Below, in pieces: positions 26,801-34,964 of a stretch of DNA of 34,964 nt (its first letter is position 1; every line of letters starts with the position of its first letter). The position numbers and the translations under genes were made by a program. The notes under the pieces were generated by a model. That model made no database searches. It was not told where the DNA came from and worked only from the letters and a program-made list of their open reading frames with translations. Source of the stretch: Planctomycetaceae bacterium (GTDB taxonomy: Bacteria > Planctomycetota > Planctomycetia > Pirellulales > UBA1268); assembly GCA_947459185.1 (NCBI GenBank), contig CANHCU010000031.1, positions 1 through 34,964 of the forward strand, written 5' to 3'.

Positions 26801-29800
26801 ACGATTCCGAAGATCGCCGCACGGCGAAGGGTCAGGAAGCCGGCGGCCTGCGTGCCAAGGCGCGGCTGGCGCTGGCCCGACGCGACCTGCTCGAATTCAT
26901 CCGCGACCGTCGCACGCTGTTCGTCACGCTCCTGTTGCCGATGGCGATGTATCCCATTCTCGCACTCTCAAGCGCTCTGGGTGTGCGGACGGCGCTCTCC
27001 GACATCGATTCCCGGACGGCGCCCACCAATCTGGTCGTCGTGTTTTCCGGCTCGCCCTGGGATGCGCAGGCACTGGCGGAACGCATGGGCGGACTGCCGA
27101 AGCCTGAAAAGGGCCGGTTCAAGCTTGACTGGCCGGCCTCGGTGTCATTCGGGTTTGGGTCTGCCGAAGAGGCCAGGGCTGCCGTTGAAGCCGGTCAGGC
27201 CGACCTGTGGATCGAGGTACCCGAGCAGGTTCTCGACCAACTCGACGGCACCGGCACGATCTCGATCGAGGCGCAGGGGCCCGACACGAAAGTGCTGCCG
27301 CCGCGGGTGCAGGAACAGTTCACCGCCGTGATGGGGGGCCTGTCCGACGACGCCAGGAGACGGCGGATCGACCGGGCCGGTCTGCCGGAGAGCCTGCTCG
27401 ATCCGGTCGATGTCCGCTTCACCGGCAAGATCGATTCACCGGGAACGATTTCCACGCGCGGCATCCTGCCGACGGCCGCCGGGGGTGTATTCGTGCTGCT
27501 GGCCGTACTGACGATGACCGGCGCGTTCTACCCGGCCATCGACGCGATTGCCGGCGAAAAGGAACGGGGTACCATCGAGACGCTCCTCATCGCCCCCTGC
27601 GCGGCGATCGACATCGTGGCTGGAAAGTTTCTCGCGGTCTGGGCGGTGGCCCTGGCGACGCTCGTGGCGAACGTCGTCTCGATCGTTCTGACGACCGCCG
27701 TGTCGCTCCGCTTTCTGCCGCAGGGCGGAAGTCTGCTGCCGGAGGGGCACCTGCCGATCGTCGTGGGCGTGTCGCTTCTGGCGTTCATCGGATTATCGGC
27801 AGTCGCGGCAGCGATGTGCCTGGCCGTGACCACGGCGTCGAAGAGCGGCAAGGAGGCGCAAAACACGCTCACGCCTGTCCTGCTCATGGCCAGCGCCCTG
27901 GCCGGTGCAGGCCTGGTCATCGATCTCGGGAGAAACGCGCTGCTCCCGGCGGTGCCGTTCGCCGGACAGGTGGCTGTGGCTCGCGCTACGCTGGAACCCG
28001 ATGAACGTCCGGCCGTGCTGCCGTCTGAGACCACGGAGGGCCGGTCACAGTCACGGCCCGCCGGGCTCCCGGACCGGACCGCGGCCACCGGCCTCATCGA
28101 ACGGCTGGCCCTGCCGTTGGCTGTGTCGCTCATCTCTTCGGCCGTGATCGTCTGGCTCATGCTCCAGTTCACGGCGAACCTGCTCACCGACGAGGAGATC
28201 CTCTTCCGGGGGCCCGACGTCGCCGGCACACTCTGGTCGCGGCCCGCCCGCCGCCGCCGGCCTTCCGTGGCGCAGGGGCTCACGGCGCTGGCCGTCGGTC
28301 TGGCCGGCCTGTGGTATGCGCAGGGCATCGCGCCCGCCGACTTTGCCCTGGCGATTCCTGTGCAGCAGGCTGCCGCGGTGGTCTTGCCACTGGTCCTGCT
28401 CATGGCCTGGCAGCGGGTTGACCTGCGCCGCACGTTTGGCCTGCGGTGGCCCGAGGCGGCAGCCGGTGGCAGGGGTGGCGTGGTCGGGCGGACGGCTGCG
28501 AGTGTCTCAGGGGCGGTGCTGATCGGCGGTGGTCTGTTTGTGCTGGGGGCCGCGGTGCTTCTGGCCGTCCGTGGCACGCACGTGTCGGCGGACGCGAAAA
28601 CCCTGGCGGAGAAATTGATCGGCATGATGCGCGACAAACCGGTCTGGCTGTCGTGGGCACTGATCGCCCTGCTTCCAGCGATCGGTGAAGAACTCCTCTT
28701 TCGAGGCTGGGTGCAGTCGGCGCTCGTCGGAGCCTGGCCCAGCCGCAGCCGGATGGTGGCGGGCATCGTGGTGCAGGCGGCCTGTTTCGCGATCTTCCAT
28801 CTGCTTCCAGAACGCATGCCGCAGACGTTCGCCCTGGGGCTCGTGACCGGTAGCCTGACGCTGGCCACTGGGAGCATTCTGCCGGCCATCGCCTGCCATG
28901 CCGCCCACAACTCCATGCCGCTGGCGATGCTCTGGCTTGTTGGCGGCCTGTCGAACGCAGCCGACTCGCCAGACTCGGCCCCGGTGGTCGCGGCGGCTGC
29001 TGAGGGCGTGAGCCTGCCAGCTTGGGCGGTGATCGCGGCACTGGCGAGCGTGGCGGTGGGAGCAGCCGCGATCTGGCTGGTGGTCCGCGGACGGCCGAGG
29101 GCGGGCTTGGGCCGTCGGAGAGCCGGCGTCGCAGTCGCGTTGCTCGTCGCGCTGATTGGCAGCGACTGCATCGGCGGGCCTGGCCTGGCATCTGCTGCAG
29201 ACCCGGCGCCGGCCGCTGTCGCTACGGCTCCCCAACGGCTGCGCGTGGCCGTCGCGCCGCTTGCCTCGGCGGTCGAATGGGATGGCGATCAGCCCACCGG
29301 CGTGGTCATCGATATCTGGCGAGATCTTGAGAAGCGTCTCGGCACGGAGACCGACTTCGTTCGCGTGGACACGTTCAAGCGGCTGATGGAGACGCTGACC
29401 AGTGGCGAGGCTGACATGGCACTGGGACCGTTCGCGATCACCGAGGAGCGGGAGCGGATCTTCGACCTCACCCACCCGATCATCCATTCGGGCTTGCGGA
29501 TTGCCGTCCGCCAGCGTGACGAATCGGGATTCCTCTCGGCGCTTCGGTCGCTCTTCTCGTGGCAGTTGCTCCAGCTTCTGGGAACCGTTCTCCTGCTTGC
29601 CCTCGCCTCCGGCCATCTGCTCTGGTGGTTCGAGCATCGCGGCAACCCGGAGTCATTTCCGCCGCAGTATCCTCGGGGCATGTGGGAGGCCATCTGGTGG
29701 ATCGCATCGACGGTCGTCGCCGGCGGCTGCGACAATAAGCACGTCGCCAGCGGGCTTGGCCGCACGATCGCCTTTGCCTGGATGGTGGGCGGAATCATGC

Positions 29801-30231
29801 TCCTGGCAGCGTTCACCAGCGTGCTCACCGCCACGCTCACGGCGGAACAGGTGGCAGGAAACATTCACGGGCCCAAGGATCTCGCCGGCCGGACGGTCGG
29901 CTGCCAGGAGGCGGCGGTGACGGTGAAGGAGGTCAGGCGCAGGGGAGGTATCTCCAGAGAATTTTCCAAGCTCAACGAGGCCTTGGATGCACTCCGCCGG
30001 GATGAACTGGATGCCGTGGTCGGCGAGAACCAGCAGATGATGTTTCTGTTGAACCAGCCTGGACGTCAGAGTCTCAAACTCGTCGGCCCGATCTTCGAGT
30101 CGTTCGACTACGGCCTTGGGCTGCCCAACGGCAGTCCGCTCCGCGAGCCGCTCAACACGGCGATCCTGCGGATGCGGGAGGGTGGCACGATGGACCGCAT
30201 CCGCGAGCAGTGGCTCGGCAGGCACGACTAG
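26797..30231 (+). CDS. Fusion: NatB-like ABC-2 permease + CPBP protease + iGluR-like ligand-gated channel module
   Basis: LARRDLLEFIRDRRTLFVTLLLPMAMYPIL and FYPAIDAIAGEKERGTIETLLIAP (NatB/ABC-2); AIGEELLFRGW, FAIFHLL, AHNS (CPBP); LRVAVAP...GPFAITEERERIFDLTHPI / M1 / P / M2 / KDLAGRTVGCQ...MDRIREQWLG (SBP_bac_3 split by a channel). Confidence 0.88.
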   Translation: MNDSEDRRTAKGQEAGGLRAKARLALARRDLLEFIRDRRTLFVTLLLPMAMYPILALSSALGVRTALSDIDSRTAPTNLVVVFSGSPWDAQALAERMGGLPKPEKGRFKLDWPASVSFGFGSAEEARAAVEAGQADLWIEVPEQVLDQLDGTGTISIEAQGPDTKVLPPRVQEQFTAVMGGLSDDARRRRIDRAGLPESLLDPVDVRFTGKIDSPGTISTRGILPTAAGGVFVLLAVLTMTGAFYPAIDAIAGEKERGTIETLLIAPCAAIDIVAGKFLAVWAVALATLVANVVSIVLTTAVSLRFLPQGGSLLPEGHLPIVVGVSLLAFIGLSAVAAAMCLAVTTASKSGKEAQNTLTPVLLMASALAGAGLVIDLGRNALLPAVPFAGQVAVARATLEPDERPAVLPSETTEGRSQSRPAGLPDRTAATGLIERLALPLAVSLISSAVIVWLMLQFTANLLTDEEILFRGPDVAGTLWSRPARRRRPSVAQGLTALAVGLAGLWYAQGIAPADFALAIPVQQAAAVVLPLVLLMAWQRVDLRRTFGLRWPEAAAGGRGGVVGRTAASVSGAVLIGGGLFVLGAAVLLAVRGTHVSADAKTLAEKLIGMMRDKPVWLSWALIALLPAIGEELLFRGWVQSALVGAWPSRSRMVAGIVVQAACFAIFHLLPERMPQTFALGLVTGSLTLATGSILPAIACHAAHNSMPLAMLWLVGGLSNAADSPDSAPVVAAAAEGVSLPAWAVIAALASVAVGAAAIWLVVRGRPRAGLGRRRAGVAVALLVALIGSDCIGGPGLASAADPAPAAVATAPQRLRVAVAPLASAVEWDGDQPTGVVIDIWRDLEKRLGTETDFVRVDTFKRLMETLTSGEADMALGPFAITEERERIFDLTHPIIHSGLRIAVRQRDESGFLSALRSLFSWQLLQLLGTVLLLALASGHLLWWFEHRGNPESFPPQYPRGMWEAIWWIASTVVAGGCDNKHVASGLGRTIAFAWMVGGIMLLAAFTSVLTATLTAEQVAGNIHGPKDLAGRTVGCQEAAVTVKEVRRRGGISREFSKLNEALDALRRDELDAVVGENQQMMFLLNQPGRQSLKLVGPIFESFDYGLGLPNGSPLREPLNTAILRMREGGTMDRIREQWLGRHD
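28660..28965 (+). other. CPBP intramembrane protease domain within the fusion ORF (approximate bounds)
   Basis: EELLFRGW at about 28687, FAIFH and CHAAHNS downstream. Confidence 0.8.
29239..30228 (+). other. iGluR-like module: S1 29239-29540, M1 29560-29634, P-loop 29680-29739, M2 29764-29850, S2 29870-30228 (approximate)
   Basis: Periplasmic-binding-protein lobes interrupted by hydrophobic helix, re-entrant-like segment and a second helix FTSVLTATLTAEQV, comparable to the SYTANLAAF region of iGluRs. Confidence 0.8.
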
Positions 30232-30249
30232 AACGGATGGCACGGCCCC

Positions 30250-30341
30250 GGGGCTGCCCATGCCCCGTCGCCGGACGCTCGCTATGGGCATTCTGCCCTC
30301 CGCTTGTCAGCAACGCCGGCTCTCGGGACATGGGCAGCCCC
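30250..30341. repeat. Terminal-inverted-repeat element, copy B (92 bp), inverted relative to copy A
   Basis: GGGGCTGCCCATGCCCC (30250-30266) / GGGACATGGGCAGCCCC (30325-30341); interior shares GCCGGCGTTGCTGAC and AGCGTCCGGCGACGGGGC with copy A. Confidence 0.8.
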
Positions 30342-30365
30342 TCACGGATGATTCAGGTTCCATAC

Positions 30366-30508
30366 AAGCCCCCGGCGCAAGCCGGGGGATGAAGCCGGTC
30401 GGCTATGGGCGGGACGGGGAATCCCATCGCTCGCGCTCCGGGCTTGTATGAACGCTCCCATAAAAGCCCCCGGCGCAAGCCGGGGGATGAAGCCGGTGGG
30501 CTATGGGC
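30366..30508. repeat. Two REP-like hairpins in a 98-bp-period direct repeat
   Basis: AAGCCCCCGGCGCAAGCCGGGGGATGAAGCCGGTSGGCTATGGGC at 30366-30410 and 30464-30508; hairpins 30369-30388 and 30467-30486 with GCAA loops. Confidence 0.85.
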
Positions 30509-30530
30509 TTGCGAGGGGACTTGCACCACG

Positions 30531-31985
30531 TCACGCAAACAGCGCCTTCACGGGCTTGGCCGGCTCGACGCCGGTGAGCTTCGAATCGAGGCCCTGGTAT
30601 TCGACCGTGAACTTCGCGTGGTCGATGCCGAGGAGATGGAGCATCGTGGCGTGCAGGTCGCGAACGTGGACGACATCCTGCACCGCGTTGTAGCCGAAGT
30701 CGTCTGTGGCGCCGTGAACGATGCCACCTTTGATGCCACCACCCGCCAGGGCCATGCTAAAGCCCTTGATGTGGTGGTCGCGGCCGATCTCTGCTCCCTT
30801 GCCCTGCCCCATCGGCGTCCGTCCGAACTCACCCCCGATCACCACGAGCGTCTCGTCGAGCAGGCCGCGGCGTTCGAGGTCGGTGAGGAGAGCCGCGGCG
30901 GCCCGGTCAGTCGGCGGGCAGATCTCCCGCATGTGCTTGTCGATGCCGCCGTGGTGATCCCAGTCGCTATGGTAAAGGTGCACGAACCGGACGCCGCGTT
31001 CGACCAGTCGCCTGGCCATCAGGCAGTTGGTCCCGACGGTCGCCTTGCCGGGTTCGGCGCCGTAGAGGGCGATCGTCTCCGCCGTCTCGCCGGAGAGATC
31101 GGCGAGCTGCGGCACGCTCGCCTGCATCCGGAAGGCGAGTTCGTATTGTTTCACTCGCGTGGCGATCTCGGGATCGGCCAGTCGGGCGAGACGATGGTGT
31201 TCAAGGGCGGCGACGGTGTCGATCAAGTCCCGCTGATGGGCGGACGACACGCCCGGTGGGTTGTCCACGTAGTGCACAGGGGCCCCGGAGGTGGCGAACT
31301 CGACACCCTGAAACTGCCCCGGCAGAAAGCCGGAATGCCACTGCCGCGCCGCGATCGGCTGCGGGCTGCGGCCCATCTTGCTCGTCATCACGACGAACCC
31401 GGGCAGGTCTTCGGCCTCGCTGCCGAGGCCGTAGGTCACCCACGCCCCCATGCTCGGCCGGCCGGAGAGGGCCGTGCCGCAGTTCATGAACGTGTGGGCG
31501 GGATCGTGGTTGATCTGTTCGGTCACCATGCTTCGCACGATGGCGAGCCTGTCAACCAAGCCGCCGAGTCGTGGAAAGAAATCGCTGACGGGCGTGCCGC
31601 TCTCCCCATGCCGTGAAAACGTTGTCCGCGGGCCGAGGCAGACGAGCTTTTGCCCCTGCAACTGTGCGATCGGCTGGCCAGCCGTCACGCTCTGCGGCAT
31701 CTCCTGGGCATCGAGCTTTTCGAGCACCGGCTTGTAGTCGAAGGTTTCCAGATGGCTCGGGCCGCCGGCGAGACAGAGGAAGATCACCGACTTCGCCCGT
31801 GGTGGATGATGGAGCGGAAAGACCGCGCCCGGATACGTGTCGGCTGCACCGCCTGAGCGTGCAGTGGCCGAGATCGCCGCCGCCAGGCCATCGCGAGCCA
31901 GCAGGCCAGCGACCGCGGCGCCGCCGAGCGAGAGGCCGGAGCGGGCCAGGAACGTACGGCGATGGATCATGAGTGGGTCGTGCAT
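30531..31985 (-). CDS. DUF1501 domain-containing protein (sulfatase-like), Tat-type signal
   Basis: MIHRRTFLARSGLSLGGAAVAGLLA; HHPPRAKSVIFLCLAGGPSHLETFDYKP...GGEFGRTPMGQGKGAEIGRDHH. Confidence 0.9.
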   Translation of the reverse strand: MHDPLMIHRRTFLARSGLSLGGAAVAGLLARDGLAAAISATARSGGAADTYPGAVFPLHHPPRAKSVIFLCLAGGPSHLETFDYKPVLEKLDAQEMPQSVTAGQPIAQLQGQKLVCLGPRTTFSRHGESGTPVSDFFPRLGGLVDRLAIVRSMVTEQINHDPAHTFMNCGTALSGRPSMGAWVTYGLGSEAEDLPGFVVMTSKMGRSPQPIAARQWHSGFLPGQFQGVEFATSGAPVHYVDNPPGVSSAHQRDLIDTVAALEHHRLARLADPEIATRVKQYELAFRMQASVPQLADLSGETAETIALYGAEPGKATVGTNCLMARRLVERGVRFVHLYHSDWDHHGGIDKHMREICPPTDRAAAALLTDLERRGLLDETLVVIGGEFGRTPMGQGKGAEIGRDHHIKGFSMALAGGGIKGGIVHGATDDFGYNAVQDVVHVRDLHATMLHLLGIDHAKFTVEYQGLDSKLTGVEPAKPVKALFA

Positions 31986-31987
31986 GG

Positions 31988-34477
31988 CTAGTATCGCGAG
32001 ATCGCCTCGTGGAGGTTGAGCACCGCGCGGGCGGCTGCGGTCCACGCGGCAAGTTCGGGTTCGTTCAAGGACGTGTCGCGCGGCGCGATGCCGACCGTGA
32101 GGAGCTGGGTCGCCGCCTTCGGGTCGGCCTTGAACTCGGTGCGGCGGCGGTCGAGCAGGCCCTTCACGAGTGCCAGTTCCTCGGTCGCAGGCGGGCGGGA
32201 GAGGGTGTTTTTCCAGAGGAACGTGATTCTCTCGTCATCGCTGCCGCCGCCGCCCGTGACGGCACGTTCGGCGAGCTTCCGGGCCGCCTCGAGGAATGTC
32301 GGATCGTTCAGCAGCACGAGCGCGGCCTTCGGGGTGTTGGATCGCATCCGGACGGCGGTGCACTCCTCGCGGGTGGGCGCGTCGAAAGCGAGCAGTTGCG
32401 GATGGAGAAACATCCGCTGCCAGTGGACGTAGAGCCCACGCCGCCACTGACGGCTGTCGGTGTCGGCCCGGTATTCCCGCTGCGGGAAATTGAGGTGCCG
32501 GTAGTAGCCGGCCGGCTGATACGGGTGCACGCTCGCACCACCGAGCTGTTCAACCAGCAGCCCACCGGCAAAGAGGGCGGTGTCACGGACGCCCTCGGCA
32601 GGCAGCCTCCACCGACCCTGCCTCGCAAGCAGCCGATTGTCAGGATCGCGGGCCAGCAGATCGTCCGGCGCATCGGATGCCATGCGGTAGGTGCGGCTCG
32701 TCACGATCGTGCGGATGAGCTTTCGCACGTCCCACCCCTGCTGCACGAATTCAAGCGCCAGGCGGTCGAGCAGTTCGGGGTGATCGGGTAGTTCCCCTTG
32801 GCCGCCGAGGTCGCCGGTGCTGCGGCAGAGGCCGCCGCCGAAGAACAGGGCCCAGATCCGGTTGACCATCACGCGGGCGGTGAACTCTCCCGCGCCGCCG
32901 GCGGCGACCGGCGTGACCAGCCAGCGGGCCAGATCAGCCCGCGTCGCTCGGCCCTTGGTGTCGAGCCTGCCGAGGAAGGCGGGAACGGCCGGCTCGACGA
33001 GCGGCCCGGTCTCATCCATCCAGTTGCCACGGTGAAGAATGCGGACGTCGCGGGGCGTCGCGAGCGGCCGAGTGATCATCAGCGACCGGTCAAGCTGCTT
33101 TCGCTGCAGCTTGAAGCGATCGAGTTCGATGCGGCTGGCGACGACGCTGTCAGGTTCGGGCTCCTCGGGCTGGGCCCGCGGCGGCAGCACGAGCGGAGGC
33201 AGCTGGGTTTCGAGCGAGTGGATCCGGGCGTCAAGTTCGCTGGCCGGCGTGCGGTCGAACGGGCCGACGATCGTCACCTCGGGATCCCGCTTCGTCGGCA
33301 ACCCGTTGAGGTTTTGGCCGCCGAAGCCCCCCTTGTCCATGTGCCTCTCGTCGTCGATGTCGGAGAAGAAAGCGCCGAGCGTGTGGAAGTCTTTGGCGGT
33401 GTAGGGGTCGTACTTGTGGTCGTGGCACTGCGCGCAGCCCACGGTCGCTCCCATCCACACGCCCGACACGTTGCGGATCCGGTCGGCCTGATAGATCGCG
33501 CGATACTCCTTCAGCTGGAGGCCGCCTTCATGCGTCGTCTGCAGTAGCCGGTTGTAGGCACTGGCGAGCACCGGATCATCGCTGTGTTCATTGCCGGCAG
33601 GGCCAACGAGATCGCCCGCGAGTTGAAGCACGGTGAACCGATCGAATGGAACGTTGTCGAGAAACGCCTTGATCACCCAGTCGCGGTAGGGCGAGATGCT
33701 GTGGTCCTGATCGCCGTGGTAGCCGACCGTGTCGGCATAGCGGACGAGATCGAGCCACCAGGCCGCCAGCCGCTCGGCATGCCGAGGCGAGGCGAGGAGC
33801 CGGTCTATCAACAACATGTAGCTATCAGGCCGGGTGTCGGCGAGGTAGGCATCGACCTCGGCCGGCGATGGTGGCAGGCCGGTGAGGTCGAGAGTGAGAC
33901 GGCGGACGAGCGTGAGCGGATCGGCCTCGGCCGCCGGCGTCAGTCCTTCAGCCTCCAGACGCCCAAGGACAAAGGCATCGATCCAGTTGATCGGCCAGTC
34001 GGTCTGACGGATCGGTGGCGGGCCATGCGGCCGGGGAGCGACGTAGGCCCAGTGCGGTGAGTAGGGGGCGCCGGCCGCGATCCACTTGGCCAGCGTCTCT
34101 TTCTGGGCGGCCGTGAGCAGGTGGTTGCTCTCGGGCGGCGGCATGATCGTGTCGGGGTCGGTGTCGTGGATCCGGGCGATCATTTCGCTCTCATCAGGCT
34201 TGCCGGGGACGATGGCCCGGCCGCCGCTGTCGAGTTCGGCCGTGGCCGCGTCGCGGTCGTCGAGCCGCAGGCCGCCACGCCGGTCGTGCTCGTCAGGACC
34301 GTGGCAGGCAAAGCAATTGTGCGAGAGGATCGGCCGAATGTCGCGGGTGAAGTCCGGGACCTTTTCGGCCCCTTGGGCAGCCGCACCCCCCCACCCTTCG
34401 GAGAGGCTGCACAGTGCCAGTATCGCGGCCAGCAACCCGCAGGCGGGGTGGCGGACGGGCTGAGATGGACGGGGCAT
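31988..34477 (-). CDS. PSD1 and planctomycete cytochrome C domain-containing protein (DUF1549/DUF1553)
   Basis: Signal peptide; DFTRDIRPILSHNCFACHGPDEHDRRGGLRLDDRDAA; LTLDLTGLPPSPAEVDAYLAD; VGCAQCHDHKYDPYTAKDF; VNRIWALFFGGGL. Confidence 0.93.
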   Translation of the reverse strand: MPRPSQPVRHPACGLLAAILALCSLSEGWGGAAAQGAEKVPDFTRDIRPILSHNCFACHGPDEHDRRGGLRLDDRDAATAELDSGGRAIVPGKPDESEMIARIHDTDPDTIMPPPESNHLLTAAQKETLAKWIAAGAPYSPHWAYVAPRPHGPPPIRQTDWPINWIDAFVLGRLEAEGLTPAAEADPLTLVRRLTLDLTGLPPSPAEVDAYLADTRPDSYMLLIDRLLASPRHAERLAAWWLDLVRYADTVGYHGDQDHSISPYRDWVIKAFLDNVPFDRFTVLQLAGDLVGPAGNEHSDDPVLASAYNRLLQTTHEGGLQLKEYRAIYQADRIRNVSGVWMGATVGCAQCHDHKYDPYTAKDFHTLGAFFSDIDDERHMDKGGFGGQNLNGLPTKRDPEVTIVGPFDRTPASELDARIHSLETQLPPLVLPPRAQPEEPEPDSVVASRIELDRFKLQRKQLDRSLMITRPLATPRDVRILHRGNWMDETGPLVEPAVPAFLGRLDTKGRATRADLARWLVTPVAAGGAGEFTARVMVNRIWALFFGGGLCRSTGDLGGQGELPDHPELLDRLALEFVQQGWDVRKLIRTIVTSRTYRMASDAPDDLLARDPDNRLLARQGRWRLPAEGVRDTALFAGGLLVEQLGGASVHPYQPAGYYRHLNFPQREYRADTDSRQWRRGLYVHWQRMFLHPQLLAFDAPTREECTAVRMRSNTPKAALVLLNDPTFLEAARKLAERAVTGGGGSDDERITFLWKNTLSRPPATEELALVKGLLDRRRTEFKADPKAATQLLTVGIAPRDTSLNEPELAAWTAAARAVLNLHEAISRY

Positions 34478-34705
34478 GGTCACGGTCAACGGTGCTGGCG
34501 GGGGATGCAAACGCCCGGATTCCTCATTATAGCCCTCAGCAGTGTCGGGTGCCGCCTCGATTCGCTCGTTGACGCTACCCGCCCGCGACACTAGATTCTG
34601 GCGAGTTTGTCGGCCCAAATCGGCCGCGTTTACCCTGCTGCCCGGTGCGATGCGCCGGATTCGTTTTCCCCGCTACGACCCGCTACGAAAGGTTTTGACC
34701 AGCCC

Positions 34706-34964
34706 ATGGCCACCACTGTCGGAAAGAAGTCCTCCAAGCATGCGTCCACCAAGAGCGGGAACAAGAGCGGGAAGCAGAGCGGCAAGCCGGGCAAGATGAT
34801 CTATTCCTTCGGCGAGAAGAAGTGCGACGGCGACGGCACGATGAAGGCCCTGCTTGGCGGCAAGGGGGCGAACCTCGCTCAGATGACCAAGATCGGCCTG
34901 CCGGTGCCCCCGGGCTTCACGATCACGACACAGGTCTGCATCGACTACTACAAGCACGGCAAGA
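34706..34964 (+). CDS. ppdK: Pyruvate phosphate dikinase, N-terminal fragment (runs off the window)
   Basis: Manual translation: [86 protein letters not shown]. Confidence 0.85.
   Translation, partial: MATTVGKKSSKHASTKSGNKSGKQSGKPGKMIYSFGEKKCDGDGTMKALLGGKGANLAQMTKIGLPVPPGFTITTQVCIDYYKHGK

Noticed and set aside
27528-29171. 547-aa minus-strand ORF
   Set aside because: Antisense to the ABC-CPBP fusion gene; low-complexity Ser/Thr/Arg shadow ORF.
30366-30508. Possible CRISPR array
   Set aside because: Only two units, hairpin core within a longer repeat, no cas genes; fits REP-like repeats better.
30405-31616. 403-aa plus-strand ORF
   Set aside because: Antisense to the clear DUF1501 gene; no recognisable motif.

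Overview
This is a GC-rich bacterial chromosomal window. It most likely comes from a planctomycete: a DUF1501 protein is paired with a PSD1/planctomycete-cytochrome-C protein, and a large surface protein starts with an LEPR-type motif. I support about 23 protein-coding genes. They are: a CheY-like receiver; a DUF2617-like protein; a CPBP protease; folK fused to a deoxynucleoside-kinase-like domain; panC; lgt fused to a CDGSH Fe-S domain; an MMPL/RND transporter; an RlmI-like rRNA methyltransferase; a secreted HExxH protein; a small conserved protein; ilvC; ilvN; rpsB, tsf, pyrH; an APC permease; a 934-aa repeat-rich surface protein on the minus strand; frr; a run of three ABC ATPase/permease pairs; DUF1501; PSD1/cytochrome; and the 5' end of ppdK. 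No rRNA, tRNA or CRISPR was recognised. The most unusual object is the 1144-aa ORF at 26797-30231. It reads without a stop through a NatB-like ABC-2 permease, a CPBP protease and a complete prokaryotic ionotropic-glutamate-receptor-like module (S1-M1-P-M2-S2), with a signal-peptide-like segment buried at the junction. Other notable items are the Lgt-CDGSH fusion, the FolK/pseudo-kinase fusion, the rpsB-tsf-pyrH//frr split, the ten-repeat surface protein, a 17-bp terminal-inverted-repeat element present twice with compensatory changes, GNRA-tetraloop REP-like hairpins, and a structured ilvC leader. All calls come from reading the sequence and supplied translations; no database searches were run.
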